From assembly GCA_003166865.1 (NCBI GenBank), contig PMUP01000030.1:33361-97360 (forward strand): 64,000 nucleotides of DNA. The letters run 5' to 3'. A model generated the notes under the pieces. The model saw only the letters and a program-made list of their open reading frames with translations. It made no database searches and was not told where the DNA came from. Made by a program: the position numbers and the translations under genes. Positions 27,551 to 37,128 of this stretch are shown here, in pieces; the first letter of the stretch is position 1; each line of letters starts with the position of its first letter. Source of the DNA: Bryobacterales bacterium (GTDB lineage: Bacteria; Acidobacteriota; Terriglobia; Bryobacterales; Bryobacteraceae).

Positions 27551-28458
27551 TGCGGTGCGCCGCGGCGGTTGCACTAGTGGCATTAGCACTCAGCGGTTGT
27601 CAGCCCAAGAAATCGGCTTCGCTGCACGTGAGTCCGGCGCTCGAAGCGTTGGTCCCGTCCGACACCGTGGTGGTGTTGGGCGTGAATCTGGCCTCAATCG
27701 GCGCCACGGCCATTTATCAAAAGCTCATAACTCGCGTTCCTCTGCCGCAGCTTGACGAATTCGAACAGCAGACCGGTCTCGATCCGCGCAAGGATCTTTC
27801 GGAGATCCTGGTCTGCTCCAACGGGAAGAACGCTGTGCTGCTGGTGCGCGGAAAGTTTCGCGTCCCCGATTTGCAGGCACGCTTCAAATCGAAAGGCATC
27901 ACGCCGTCGAACTACAAAGGGCACGACCTGTTCGGAGATGAGCGGGCCGCCATCACGCTCTTGGACGATTCCACGGCCGCCGCCGGGTCACCCGCCGCAT
28001 TGCGCTCCCTGATCGATCAAGCCGGTTCCAAAGGCGGCGGTCTTCCGCCGGAGCTCCGCGATCTTCTGCGCACGCTTCCTGAAGGCGATCAGGTGTATGC
28101 CGCGCTCACCGGCGGCGTCGAAAACTTGAATTTGCCGCTGCCGCGCGAAGGCAACCTGGGAAACATCCTGGACGCGCTGCGATCGGTCGACAGCGCCACG
28201 CTTGGCATGAACCTGAGCAAAGGCATCGACGCAGTGGCGGTTGTAAACTGCAAAACCGCCGGCGACGCAAAGTTCGTTCACGACCTGGTTCGCGGCCTGG
28301 TCGGATTCGGACGGCTCAACACTCCGGACAACAAGCCTGAGATGCTCAAGCTGTACGACGCGATTCACGTGACCCAGCAGCAGACGCAGACCAAGGTGAT
28401 CGCCGATGTCCCGCAGGAGCTTGCGGACCATTTTTTAGATCTGTGGTTAAAGAAATAG
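27550..28458 (+). CDS. predicted lipoprotein linked to the ABC-2 transporter
   Basis: From GTG 27550 the 302-residue product has a signal peptide with lipobox LALSGC at about residues 12-17. The mature protein consists of repeated alpha/beta segments (PSDTVVVLGVNLASIGATAIYQ, DLSEILVCSNGKNAVLLVRGKF, LDALRSVDSATLGMNLSKG). I do not recognise a named family. The one-base overlap with the permease gene suggests it works with the exporter. The longer ORF in the track is an extension through the permease gene. Confidence 0.75.
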   Translation: MRCAAAVALVALALSGCQPKKSASLHVSPALEALVPSDTVVVLGVNLASIGATAIYQKLITRVPLPQLDEFEQQTGLDPRKDLSEILVCSNGKNAVLLVRGKFRVPDLQARFKSKGITPSNYKGHDLFGDERAAITLLDDSTAAAGSPAALRSLIDQAGSKGGGLPPELRDLLRTLPEGDQVYAALTGGVENLNLPLPREGNLGNILDALRSVDSATLGMNLSKGIDAVAVVNCKTAGDAKFVHDLVRGLVGFGRLNTPDNKPEMLKLYDAIHVTQQQTQTKVIADVPQELADHFLDLWLKK

Positions 28459-28464
28459 CGGACG

Positions 28465-28857
28465 TTACTTCTTGCCGACCGGCGCTGGAATCGCATCGCC
28501 CAGGTTCATGGAACCGCCGCCTTCGCTGACGTAATTGATGTTCCACGACGGGATCTCCACCTCGACGTCGCCTTCCACCACGCACTGGCAACCCAGGCGC
28601 GATCTCAGCGTGAGGCCGGGAGCCATCTGGAGGCGATCCCCTTCTTCGTCCTCGTCCAACTCGGAAAGGTTTTCCATCCCCTTGGTGACGATCACGTGGC
28701 AGGTGGTGCAGGCGCAGTTTCCGCCGCAGGCATGTTCGAGATGCATTCCAAAGTTCAGGCAGACGTCCAGAAGCGATTCGGGCTTTCCGTGCTCGTGATA
28801 GGGCAGTTTTCCCGACTCGAACTCGACTGTCTTACCGTCGATTGTAACCTTGGGCAC
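28465..28857 (-). CDS. [2Fe-2S] ferredoxin of the adrenodoxin/ISC type
   Basis: The 130-residue protein has cluster cysteines C44, C50, C53 and C90 in EHACGGNCACTTCHVIV and SRLGCQCVVEG, the C-x5-C-x2-C-x36-C spacing of vertebrate/ISC-type ferredoxins, with an acidic ELDEDEEGDRL stretch for partner docking. It has a roughly 25-residue C-terminal tail beyond the domain. It delivers single electrons in the cytoplasm. No isc genes adjoin. It is divergent from argS and converges with the lipoprotein gene. Confidence 0.9.
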   Translation of the reverse strand: MPKVTIDGKTVEFESGKLPYHEHGKPESLLDVCLNFGMHLEHACGGNCACTTCHVIVTKGMENLSELDEDEEGDRLQMAPGLTLRSRLGCQCVVEGDVEVEIPSWNINYVSEGGGSMNLGDAIPAPVGKK

Positions 28858-28889
28858 GTCCTATTATAACGTGTGCATACTGAAAGGAC

Positions 28890-30818
28890 GTGTTTCATTC
28901 CATCGAGAAGAACATTTCCGCGCGCGTCGCTGAGTATGTCCGGACCAAGTACGGCGTGCAAGGCGCTGGCGCGCTCGAGCAGCCCAAGCAGTCTTCCTTC
29001 GGCGAGTTGGCGATTCCAGTCGCGTTTCACTTGGCTCGGCAATTGAAGCAGGCGCCGCGCGCGATCGCGGCCGAGCTGGTGGCTGGCTTGGGATCGATCG
29101 ACGGCGTCGCGGCCCTCGAAGTCGCGGGTAACGGCTACATCAATGTGCGGCTGGATCGCGGGGCGTATGGTTACGCCGTACTACACACAGCGGACAAAGC
29201 CGGCGAGCCGGTTCCCGGCAAGATCATCGTCGAGCACACCAACATCAATCCGAACAAGGCCGCGCACATCGGTCATCTTCGCAATGCGGTGCTGGGCGAC
29301 ACGTTCGTGCGCATGCTGCGCGCGAGCGGCCGGACGGTGGAGGTGCAGAATTACATCGACAACACGGGCGTGCAGGTGGCGGATGTCGTAGCCGGGTTCG
29401 AGCACCTGAGGCCACAAGAAGATGTTGAGACGCTCATCAAAACTACCCGTTTCGATTACTACTGTTGGAATCTCTACGCTGAAGTCTCGTCACACCCAGA
29501 GCTGAAAGAATGGCGTCGCGAGACGCTTCACTCGATCGAACACCGCACTGGGCAATCGGCGTTCTTGGCCGCACTTATCAGCGAGACCATCGTGAATTAT
29601 CATCTCGCAACCATGCGCAAGCTAGACATTTCCTATGACTTGCTTCCTCGCGAGAGCGAGATCCTTTACCTCAAATTTTGGGAGACGGCCTTTGAGCAAC
29701 TGAAAGAGCGCCAGGCCATCTATTTCGAGACCGAAGGAAAGAACAAAGGCTGCTGGGTGATGCCGGCCAGCGCATTCAAGGAACAAACCGGCGAAGATAC
29801 TGACGACAGCAAAGTGATCGTGCGTTCCAACAACACCGTCACTTATGTCGGAAAAGACATCGCCTATCAGCTCTGGAAGTTCGGGTTGTTGGGGAAAGAC
29901 TTTTACTATCGCCCGCTGCGAGAGGTCGACGGTCATATCGTGTACATTACGACCGGCGAGCCACAACCCCAAGCGCCTTCGTTTGGCCACGGCGAATGGG
30001 TCTACAACGTAATCGACTCGCGCCAATCTTATTTGCAGGACGTCGTCGTCGCCGGCCTGCGCGCCCTCGGTTACAACCAGCAAGCCGACCGGTCCACACA
30101 TTTTTCGTACGAGATGGTCGCGCTCACGCCGGGAACTTGCGTCGAGCTGGGCATCGAGCTTTCTGAAGAAGACAAGAAAAAGACTTACGTCGAGGTGTCG
30201 GGCCGCAAGGGGTTGGGCGTCAAGGCCGACGACCTGATCGACAAACTGATCGAAAAGGCGCTCCAGGAAGTGGACTCGCGGCACTCTGAAGCGCCCGCGG
30301 CCGAGCGCCTCCGGATCGCCACCGAGATCGCCATCGGTGCCCTGCGCTACTTCATGCTGAAGTTCACGCGCAATTCGGTGATCGCCTTCGATCTCCAGGA
30401 AGCTCTCAGCTTCGAGGGCGATACGGGACCCTACGTGCAATACACGGCAGTGCGCGCCGGCAATATCCTGCGCAAACTTGCCGAGCGCGGTGAAGCATTA
30501 CCCGATTTCTCGGCGGAACTCGACCAGGACGCACTCGCGCGTCAGCTCGCCTTGGAAGACTATTGGCAGCTGCTCCTGATGGCATCGAAATCCGAATCAG
30601 CCATAGAGCGCGCCATCGTTTCGGGCGAGCCCGCGCATGTCGCCAAATACGCATTTCAGCTCGCGCAGGCATTCAATAATTTCTATCACGGCACGCAGGT
30701 CCTGAGCGAAGAGAATCGCGAGAAGCGCGTCTTTCTTCTTTGGATGACCCACTATGTCCGGCGGCAGCTGGAGCGCACGCTCGCGGTGCTCGGGATCACC
30801 GTGCCCGCATACATGTAG
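28890..30818 (+). CDS. argS: arginyl-tRNA synthetase
   Basis: This class I synthetase charges tRNA-Arg. The 642-residue protein (GTG start, AAGGA upstream) has the signature loop HIGHLRNAVLGD after EHTNINPNKAA, the additional N-terminal domain, and the DALR anticodon-binding tail (FNNFYHGTQVL). The KMSKS region is the variant form SGRKGLGVKADDLI. An insert-rich middle (GKNKGCWVMPASAFKEQTGEDTDDSK) is seen in other bacteria as well. Full length. Confidence 0.96.
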   Translation: MFHSIEKNISARVAEYVRTKYGVQGAGALEQPKQSSFGELAIPVAFHLARQLKQAPRAIAAELVAGLGSIDGVAALEVAGNGYINVRLDRGAYGYAVLHTADKAGEPVPGKIIVEHTNINPNKAAHIGHLRNAVLGDTFVRMLRASGRTVEVQNYIDNTGVQVADVVAGFEHLRPQEDVETLIKTTRFDYYCWNLYAEVSSHPELKEWRRETLHSIEHRTGQSAFLAALISETIVNYHLATMRKLDISYDLLPRESEILYLKFWETAFEQLKERQAIYFETEGKNKGCWVMPASAFKEQTGEDTDDSKVIVRSNNTVTYVGKDIAYQLWKFGLLGKDFYYRPLREVDGHIVYITTGEPQPQAPSFGHGEWVYNVIDSRQSYLQDVVVAGLRALGYNQQADRSTHFSYEMVALTPGTCVELGIELSEEDKKKTYVEVSGRKGLGVKADDLIDKLIEKALQEVDSRHSEAPAAERLRIATEIAIGALRYFMLKFTRNSVIAFDLQEALSFEGDTGPYVQYTAVRAGNILRKLAERGEALPDFSAELDQDALARQLALEDYWQLLLMASKSESAIERAIVSGEPAHVAKYAFQLAQAFNNFYHGTQVLSEENREKRVFLLWMTHYVRRQLERTLAVLGITVPAYM

Positions 30819-30847
30819 GGATCGCCGTAGAGGAAGACACCCGGATA

Positions 30848-31767
30848 CTAAGGTTCAAGAACGATCTTGCCACGGGTATGGCGCTGCTCAAGCTCTCGAT
30901 AGGCATCGCGAACCTGGGCCAGAGGATAGACCCTGGCGATCGGAATCTCAAGGTGGCCGGCGGCTAGCAGCCCAGCAAGTTGCGCGAGCACGTCCGCAGT
31001 GGCTGCTTCATAGCTACCTTCCGTCTTCACTCCATATTTTGCCGAGGCGGCGAAGTCGATGATGGTGTCGATTCGATTCGGAGCGACGCCCAACTTGAGT
31101 GCAAGTTCGACGTATCCACCGCCGAATGTGTCAATGAAGGCATCCACTTTCCCCGCGAATGCAGCGCGGATCCGATCTTCAACCCCATCACCATAGAGAA
31201 CAGGAATTACGCCGTGATCGGTGAGCCACTTGTGATTCGTGGCGCCGGCCAAGCCGATAACTTTGGCCCCGGCATTCCTGGCCAACTGCACGGCGATGGA
31301 GCCTACCTCACCCGCGGCACCGGAGACAACCACCGTGTCACCCGCGCTCAGAGCGACGCTCCGCACCGCGGCGTATGCCGTGGTGCCGGCCACGAACAGG
31401 GCGCGGCTTGCTCCCACGGCACGTTTCGAGGACGCGGCACGAGGTTGCCGGATTCGACGAGCACGAACTCGGCTTGGCTTGATCTGTCGTTGGTGAATCC
31501 AATGCCCTCATCACCCACCGCAACATTCGCCACCCCCGGGCCGACCTCCTCCACGATGCCAGCGAGATCGCTGCCCTGCCCTGAAGGAAATGTTGAAGGC
31601 CACCGGTCGGCAAACAGTCCTTTCCGGATCGAGGCCTCGCCCGGATTAATGCCCGCGGCTTTGACCCGGACAAGGACCTTCCCAGGCCCCGGGGTCGGGC
31701 GGTCGACTTCCACCACTTGCAGAACTTCGAGCCCGCCATACTTATCGAATCTCACCGCATGCGGCAT
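30848..31767 (-). pseudogene. NADPH:quinone oxidoreductase (MDR superfamily), frameshifted
   Basis: Two overlapping ORFs together make one medium-chain oxidoreductase of about 306 residues. The N-terminal part (MPHAVRFDKYGGLEVLQVVEV, ATG 31767, GAGGAGAG site) covers the GroES-like domain up to RNVPWEQAA; the second ORF continues FVAGTTAYAAVRSVALSAGDTVVV, the NADPH motif SGAAGEVGSIAVQLA and RHTRGKIVLEP. A single missing base near 31400-31405 would restore the frame, so this is either a recent mutation or a sequencing error. Confidence 0.8.
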
Positions 31768-31858
31768 AAGACTTTCTCTCCTCTCAAGAGCAACACTGCT
31801 AGTAGATTCCATTCAACCTTATCGGATCGGTAACCGAAGTTCTAGGCCCTCCAGCGTC

Positions 31859-31864
31859 TACAAT
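31859..31864 (+). promoter_or_regulatory. -10 element of acnA
   Basis: TACAAT ends 7 bases before the acnA ATG, separated only by AAAATAA. There is no room for a ribosome binding site, so the transcript may be leaderless. Confidence 0.45.
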
Positions 31865-31871
31865 AAAATAA

Positions 31872-34520
31872 ATGCCACAGTCGAATAGTTTTGGAGCCGC
31901 TTCCACTCTCACCGTCGGCGGCAGCCAGTACCGTTACTACGCGCTGGAGGCGCTGGAGAAGCGCGGCGCGAACATCTCACGCATTCCTTATTCCATCAAG
32001 ATCCTACTCGAAAACCTGCTTCGCACCGAAAACGGCGCGACCGTGAAGCCGTCCGATATCGAATACGTCGCGCAATGGAAAATCGGCGCCCAGGCCCAGG
32101 AGATCAACTTCAGCCCGGCGCGGGTGCTGCTCCAGGATTTCACCGGCGTTCCCTGCGTGGTCGATCTCGCGGCCATGCGCGACGCGCTACGCGAAATGGG
32201 CGCCGATCCCAAGCGGGCCAATCCGCTGATCCCCGCCGATCTGGTGATCGATCATTCGGTGCAAGTGGATCAGTTCGGCTCGTCCGGCGCATTCGCCTTC
32301 AACGCGCTGCTCGAGTTTCAGCGCAATCAAGAGCGCTATGCGTTCCTGCGCTGGGGTCAGAAGGCCTTTCAGGATTTTCGCGTGGTGCCGCCCGACACCG
32401 GCATCGTGCATCAGGTGAATCTGGAATATTTGGCGCCGGTGGTCTTCACGGACCAGAAGCAGTCGCCCGTGCTCGCGTATCCCGACACGCTGGTGGGAAC
32501 CGATTCGCACACCACCATGATCAACGGCCTGGGTGTGGTCGGCTGGGGCGTCGGCGGCATTGAAGCCGAGGCTTGCATGCTCGGCCAGCCCATCTCGATG
32601 CTGCTTCCGGAAGTGGTCGGGTTCAAGCTCAAAGGGCGGCTGTCCGAGGGATGCACCGCGACCGATCTGGTGCTCACCGTCACGCAAATGCTGCGCAAGA
32701 AAGGCGTGGTTGGAAAGTTCGTCGAGTTCCATGGGCCGGGCGTGGCCGCGCTGCCGCTCGCCGATCGCGCCACCATCGGCAATATGGCGCCGGAATATGG
32801 CGCCACCATCGGATTCTTTCCCATCGATCATCAGACGCTTGACTATCTGCGGCTCACCAATCGCTCCGCCGAACTGATCGCGCTGGTGGAGGCTTACGCC
32901 AAGGCGCAGGGCCTGTTCCTCACTCCCGATTCGCCCGAGCCCGAGTATTCCGATGCTTTGGAGCTCGATCTGGGGACCGTGGTTCCATCCATGGCGGGTC
33001 CCAAGCGGCCGCAGGATCGCATCAACCTTCCGGATGTTAAAAAGAACTTCCTGGACACATTGACTGCGGCACAGAAGTCGGCAGAAGTTGCTACAAATGG
33101 CTCGAAGTCGACGATTCACGACGGCTCGGTGGTCATCGCCGCGATCACCAGTTGCACCAACACCTCCAATCCGTCGGTCATGATCGCCGCTGGTTTGCTG
33201 GCGAAAAAAGCGGTCGAGAAGGGACTCAAAACCCAGCCCTGGGTGAAGTCGAGTTTAGCGCCCGGCTCCAAAGTTGTCACCGACTATTTGAACGATGCGG
33301 GCCTCACGCCGTATTTGGAAAAGTTGAAATTCAATCTGGTCGGCTACGGCTGCACCACTTGCATCGGCAACAGCGGGCCGTTGCCGGAACCCATCGCCGA
33401 CGCGGTACAGAAAGGAAAGCTGACCGTGGCCGCGGTGCTGAGCGGCAATCGCAACTTCGAAGGGCGCATCAATTCGCTGGTCCGCGCGAACTATCTGGCT
33501 TCGCCGCCGCTGGTGGTGGCGTACGCGCTGGCCGGCCGCGTGGACATCGATCTGGTGAGCGAGCCCATTGGCGCGGACTCGAGCGGCCGCAGCGTTTTCC
33601 TCAAAGACATCTGGCCCACGCCCGAAGAAGTGCAGGCCGTGGTGAAGCGTTCGGTGCGCGCCGAAATGTTCCAGAAGGAATACTCGGAAGTCTTCCAGGG
33701 CGACGATCGCTGGAACTCTGTGCAAGTTCCGTCGGGTGATCTGTACGAGTGGACCGAAAAATCCACGTACATTCGCAAGCCGCCGTATTTTGACAACATG
33801 GTGGACCCCGCGACTTCGGTGAAGGATCTCTCGGGCCTGCGCGTGCTCGCGATGCTGGGAGATTCGGTGACCACCGATCACATCTCGCCGGCCGGCAATA
33901 TTCCCGCCGATAGTCCCGCCGGCAAGTTCCTGATCGAGCAAGGCGTGAAGCCCGGCGACTTCAATTCCTATGGCGCGCGCCGCGGCAACCACGAGGTGAT
34001 GGTGCGAGGCACGCTCGCAAATATTCGCCTGCGCAATATGCTCGCGCCGGGCACCGAAGGCGGCTGGACCACGCACGTGCCATCGGGCGAGAGGATGTTC
34101 ATCTACGACGCGTCGGTTCGATATCAGCAGGAGGGCACGCCGCTCGCGATCATCGCGGGCAAAGAGTACGGCTCGGGATCGTCGCGCGATTGGGCCGCGA
34201 AAGGCGCGCTACTGCTTGGTGTGCGCGCCGTAATCGCGGAGAGCTTTGAGCGGATTCATCGCTCGAATCTGGTCGGGATGGGCGTATTGCCGATGCAGTT
34301 TCTCCCCGGCCAAAATCGCGAGTCGCTGGGATTGACGGGCTTCGAGGAATATTCGATCACAGGCATCCCTGAGGCGATCGCGAAAGGAGCCAAGGCGCAC
34401 GTTCGCGCGGGCGACAAAACTTTCGATGTTGTGGTTCGCATCGACACGCCGCAGGAGGCCGAGTATTACCGTAACGGCGGCATCTTGCCGTACGTGGTTC
34501 GCCAGCTCGCGAAATCTTGA
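31872..34520 (+). CDS. acnA: aconitate hydratase A
   Basis: Aconitase isomerises citrate to isocitrate using a [4Fe-4S] cluster. The 882-residue protein is full length for the AcnA/IRP class: [32 protein letters not shown], the cluster cysteines in [14 protein letters not shown] and [14 protein letters not shown], and the swivel domain with [32 protein letters not shown] and [15 protein letters not shown]. It is a single-gene unit, converging with the S24 gene. Confidence 0.97.
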   Translation: MPQSNSFGAASTLTVGGSQYRYYALEALEKRGANISRIPYSIKILLENLLRTENGATVKPSDIEYVAQWKIGAQAQEINFSPARVLLQDFTGVPCVVDLAAMRDALREMGADPKRANPLIPADLVIDHSVQVDQFGSSGAFAFNALLEFQRNQERYAFLRWGQKAFQDFRVVPPDTGIVHQVNLEYLAPVVFTDQKQSPVLAYPDTLVGTDSHTTMINGLGVVGWGVGGIEAEACMLGQPISMLLPEVVGFKLKGRLSEGCTATDLVLTVTQMLRKKGVVGKFVEFHGPGVAALPLADRATIGNMAPEYGATIGFFPIDHQTLDYLRLTNRSAELIALVEAYAKAQGLFLTPDSPEPEYSDALELDLGTVVPSMAGPKRPQDRINLPDVKKNFLDTLTAAQKSAEVATNGSKSTIHDGSVVIAAITSCTNTSNPSVMIAAGLLAKKAVEKGLKTQPWVKSSLAPGSKVVTDYLNDAGLTPYLEKLKFNLVGYGCTTCIGNSGPLPEPIADAVQKGKLTVAAVLSGNRNFEGRINSLVRANYLASPPLVVAYALAGRVDIDLVSEPIGADSSGRSVFLKDIWPTPEEVQAVVKRSVRAEMFQKEYSEVFQGDDRWNSVQVPSGDLYEWTEKSTYIRKPPYFDNMVDPATSVKDLSGLRVLAMLGDSVTTDHISPAGNIPADSPAGKFLIEQGVKPGDFNSYGARRGNHEVMVRGTLANIRLRNMLAPGTEGGWTTHVPSGERMFIYDASVRYQQEGTPLAIIAGKEYGSGSSRDWAAKGALLLGVRAVIAESFERIHRSNLVGMGVLPMQFLPGQNRESLGLTGFEEYSITGIPEAIAKGAKAHVRAGDKTFDVVVRIDTPQEAEYYRNGGILPYVVRQLAKS

Positions 34521-34532
34521 TGAAGAGCCGGT

Positions 34533-35324
34533 TTAATCGAGTACGCGGATGAATTCGGCGATGATGCGGTATTTCTCTTCGTTCGCATCGAGATTCCAGT
34601 CTGGATATTCCCGGTTCAGGGATTCCAGCCGAATCCAATTGTGCCGCCATTCTTCCGAATCGGTTTTGTCGCTCTGGTAGCGTTTCACGGCGTAGCGATT
34701 GTTGCCGCCGGTTTCGAGATTCTCCGCCAGCACTAGCCGGCCTTGCCTGGATCCGGTGACGCCGTGCCTGAAGACGCAGAGCGAGCAATCCGGTATGGTG
34801 GGTTCCATGGAATGACCGGCGATCTCAGCCACAAACATATCCGGCCCCAGGCGCAAGTTTTCCGGAACCTCGATCCAGCCCTCTGCGGTGACTTCCTGAT
34901 TCTCGAGAAATTTTCCGGCTGCGGCCCGAAGCGAGTATTTCGGAAGATGGGTGCGGAATTCGAGCACCTTGCTGGGGACGTGCTTGCGATACAACCGGTC
35001 GAGCGCGCGGTCGAAGTCCGACACCAGCACTTCTTCGCGATCGGTGATGCGAATGGCGCCTGACAGCGTGCCTTCCAGGTACTCGAACAGTTTTTCCGCG
35101 CCCAACTCTTGCGCTTTTTGCGCCAGGTCACCCGCCAGCGCGCGCAGAACGTCCAGGTCTTCGTTTGCCACCGACTCGAGATCCCTACGGAAACGCAGGC
35201 GCAACGAATCGGCCTGCGGATCTTGCAACAGAATGCCGAGCTTCACCGTCCCTTGCTCCGGCGTGTCGGCCTCGACGACGCAATACTTGCCCAAGCGGGT
35301 TTCGAAAGTCTCAGCGGTCGCCAT
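34533..35324 (-). CDS. S24-family (LexA-like) peptidase domain protein without a recognised DNA-binding domain
   Basis: The C-terminal 120 residues have the LexA/UmuD-type serine peptidase pattern: serine in VAEIAGHSMEPTIPDCSLCVF and the general-base lysine in NRYAVKRYQS, with an RLVLAENL strand. The first 140 residues (GKYCVVEADTPEQGTVKLGILL, LRALAGDLAQKAQELGAEKLFEYL) are not a helix-turn-helix and I do not recognise them. ATG 35324 is preferred over the upstream TTG at 35351; 263 residues. A SOS-type self-cleaving role cannot be assumed. Confidence 0.72.
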   Translation of the reverse strand: MATAETFETRLGKYCVVEADTPEQGTVKLGILLQDPQADSLRLRFRRDLESVANEDLDVLRALAGDLAQKAQELGAEKLFEYLEGTLSGAIRITDREEVLVSDFDRALDRLYRKHVPSKVLEFRTHLPKYSLRAAAGKFLENQEVTAEGWIEVPENLRLGPDMFVAEIAGHSMEPTIPDCSLCVFRHGVTGSRQGRLVLAENLETGGNNRYAVKRYQSDKTDSEEWRHNWIRLESLNREYPDWNLDANEEKYRIIAEFIRVLD

Positions 35325-35385
35325 ATTCGCTAAGTTGATCTTATCGGCCAAATCGGGGAAAGCGTCGCTAAGAGCACAGGCCGGC

Positions 35386-35436
35386 TTGCCGCCCCGCCAG
35401 GGGCCCGCCGGAGGCAGTTGCCGCCCCGCCAGGGGC
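35386..35436. repeat. two direct repeats of TTGCCGCCCCGCCAGGGGC
   Basis: The 19-bp unit occurs at 35386-35404 and 35418-35436. Each contains CCCCGCCAGGGG, a small inverted repeat. It lies between two minus-strand genes, downstream of the S24 promoter region and just after the VWFA stop, so it may act as a terminator-like element for neither strand clearly. Confidence 0.6.
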
Positions 35437-36498
35437 TCAAGGCGCGAATGGGTAGTATCCCTTCCTCGCCCGCACCTTCACGTTCGACAGATTCACCTTC
35501 ACTTCAATATCCCGGAACTGCTTTTTGGCATCGGTCGAATTCGGAACGTAGCGAATGATGTACTGCGTGGTCACCTCGCCCACCACGGCTTCGACCGCGC
35601 GGTACATGCCGTTCGCCAGCTCGGCGGCGTATAGGCCGGTGCCCACCTTCAGCGGGTAATTGCCTTCGTCGGACGGCGTCGATATAAATCCGGCCACGTC
35701 CTTGAACACGTCTTCCAACGGATATTCCACGCGGCCCCCGGTCTCCTCCGCCAGCCGGACCAGGTTCTTGGCGTCTTGGTTTGCGAAGCCGAAGGCCACC
35801 GTGCTGACGCCATAAATTGTCACCAGATTCCGTTGCGCGATTTCCAGCGCTTCGTCCAGCGTTTTCTTGCTGGCGTTGTCGTGCCCGTCGCCGATGATGA
35901 CCAGGATGCGCCGCGGCTCGATCGGCTCGCCCTGAATCAGCTTGCGGCTGGTGCAAGCCATATAGATGGCGTCGTACAAGGCCGCCCCGCCGCTGGGTTT
36001 CATTTTTTGGAGCTTTTGCACCATCGGCTCGGGATCCGTGGCGGTGTCCAGCAGCAGGTCCGCGGTATTGGAATAGCCGATCAGATAGCCGCTGAACTTC
36101 GGATTGTCACCCGGTATCAGGTTCTGCACCAGCTCGACGGCCGCGTCCTGATAGTTCTTCCAATGCAGGCGGCTGGCGTTGCTCAGATCCACCAGGAATC
36201 CGACCACCACCGGCTGGCTGCGCTCACGGGTGAAAAACTGGATCTCCTGCTGCTTGCCCTCTTCAAAGATGGTGAAATCCTTTTGATCCAAATCCGATAC
36301 GAAGCGGCCCTTTTCATCTGTGACCGTCACCGGAACAATAACTTCATTGACCTGGACCTGAATAGGGGGCGGGCCCTGATTGGCCGAAGAAGACGGTTGG
36401 CTATTGGGGGCCACGTCCGGCTTCTGTGCAATCGGCGTCGGCGACTGCCCAAACAGAGAAATCGCGATCAAGGGAAAAAGCGCGAACCGCAGGTACAT
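35437..36498 (-). CDS. VWFA-related acidobacterial domain protein (TIGR03436 type)
   Basis: From ATG 36498 the 353-residue protein has a signal peptide (RFALFPLIAISLFG), a proline/serine-rich linker and the acidobacterial VWA layout: IQVQVNEVIVPVTVTDEKGRFVSDLDQKDFTIFEEGKQQ, then the VWA domain with a MIDAS-like VGFLVDLSNASR, GGAALYDAIYMAC and ILVIIGDGHDNAS, and the tail FRDIEVKVN...RKGYYPFAP. This family is expanded in Acidobacteriota and its role outside the cytoplasm is unknown. Confidence 0.9.
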   Translation of the reverse strand: MYLRFALFPLIAISLFGQSPTPIAQKPDVAPNSQPSSSANQGPPPIQVQVNEVIVPVTVTDEKGRFVSDLDQKDFTIFEEGKQQEIQFFTRERSQPVVVGFLVDLSNASRLHWKNYQDAAVELVQNLIPGDNPKFSGYLIGYSNTADLLLDTATDPEPMVQKLQKMKPSGGAALYDAIYMACTSRKLIQGEPIEPRRILVIIGDGHDNASKKTLDEALEIAQRNLVTIYGVSTVAFGFANQDAKNLVRLAEETGGRVEYPLEDVFKDVAGFISTPSDEGNYPLKVGTGLYAAELANGMYRAVEAVVGEVTTQYIIRYVPNSTDAKKQFRDIEVKVNLSNVKVRARKGYYPFAP

Positions 36499-36602
36499 GA
36501 TTTGCCTTGCTCTGATTATAAGGCAGAAGTGGCGGCGCTTCCAGCGGCTCGTGAAGCCGGTGAACAGCGGCGACACCAGGACCATCGGCGCCTATAACTC
36601 TC

Positions 36603-36631
36603 TTGTAACGTTAACGATCTTCGATTACACT
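36603..36631 (+). promoter_or_regulatory. promoter upstream of the structured non-coding region
   Basis: TTGTAA and TACACT are separated by exactly 17 bases. The predicted start would be about 36637, just before a run of strong hairpins with no ORF. Confidence 0.55.
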
Positions 36632-36636
36632 GAAAG

Positions 36637-36904
36637 CGTTAGAAGAAACCCGCACCGGGGACCGGCTGGTGAGGACCGTCGAAGCGGCCGGTTCCGGTGC
36701 GGTCAAGATCTAGCGTCGGCACGTCTGGCCGGAAACTAACTTGCAGCTCCATCCTGGCGAGGCCCGCGTCCTGCTATCCCCGCCACGAGCGCCACACGCC
36801 GCCGAAACCATTCCGAAATGAAGACGGATCGGTTTCATGCTGCGAAGCGACCCAAAAAAATCCCTCTGTTGCAACTCGCCGGTCAGAGCCTAAAGCGGTT
36901 GCAA
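36637..36904 (+). ncRNA. candidate structured RNA or long structured leader
   Basis: No coding ORF is convincing between 36499 and 37129. From about 36637 the plus strand forms, in order, a long near-perfect hairpin (CCGCACCGG..ACCGGC / GCCGGT..CCGGTGCGG, 36650-36702), possibly closed by GTTAG with CTAAC further on, then GAAACCATTCCG/CGGAT..GGTTTC (36804-36836) and TTGCAAC/GTTGCAA (36869-36904). It does not show the conserved cores of tmRNA, RNase P, SRP RNA or 6S RNA that I know. It could be a stand-alone RNA or the leader of the gene at 37129. Confidence 0.4.
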
Positions 36905-37103
36905 ATCTCTTAAGCACCTGGTTCCCGCAAGCACGCCGTTCACCAGCCCGCTCATGACCCCGTCCCACGCGTTGCAAGCAGAGGGCAGGTTTTAAAGGTC
37001 ACTTCATCAATTCGGCTGCTCCAAATGCACGCCGCCCGCCACCGGTTTTCCCTTTGTTTTCAAAACGCTCTGAGGACTTCTTGGGGCGGCAAGCTGCCAG
37101 GAC
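36905..37103. other. remaining spacer before the heparinase-like gene
   Basis: No gene or repeat is recognised apart from the operator-like dyad that follows at 37104. Confidence 0.4.
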
Positions 37104-37120
37104 TGTGTCAGTGTGACACA
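37104..37120. promoter_or_regulatory. perfect dyad TGTGTCA-GTG-TGACACA, likely operator
   Basis: A 7-bp perfect inverted repeat with a 3-base centre lies 9-12 bases before the start of the next gene. Its size and position suit a dimeric repressor or activator; the regulator is not known. Confidence 0.55.
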
Positions 37121-37128
37121 ATTGGCAG

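Noticed and set aside
37104-37120. CRP/FNR-type binding site
   Set aside because: The half-sites TGTGTCA and 3-base centre do not fit TGTGA-N6-TCACA or TTGAT-N4-ATCAA; kept only as an unassigned dyad.
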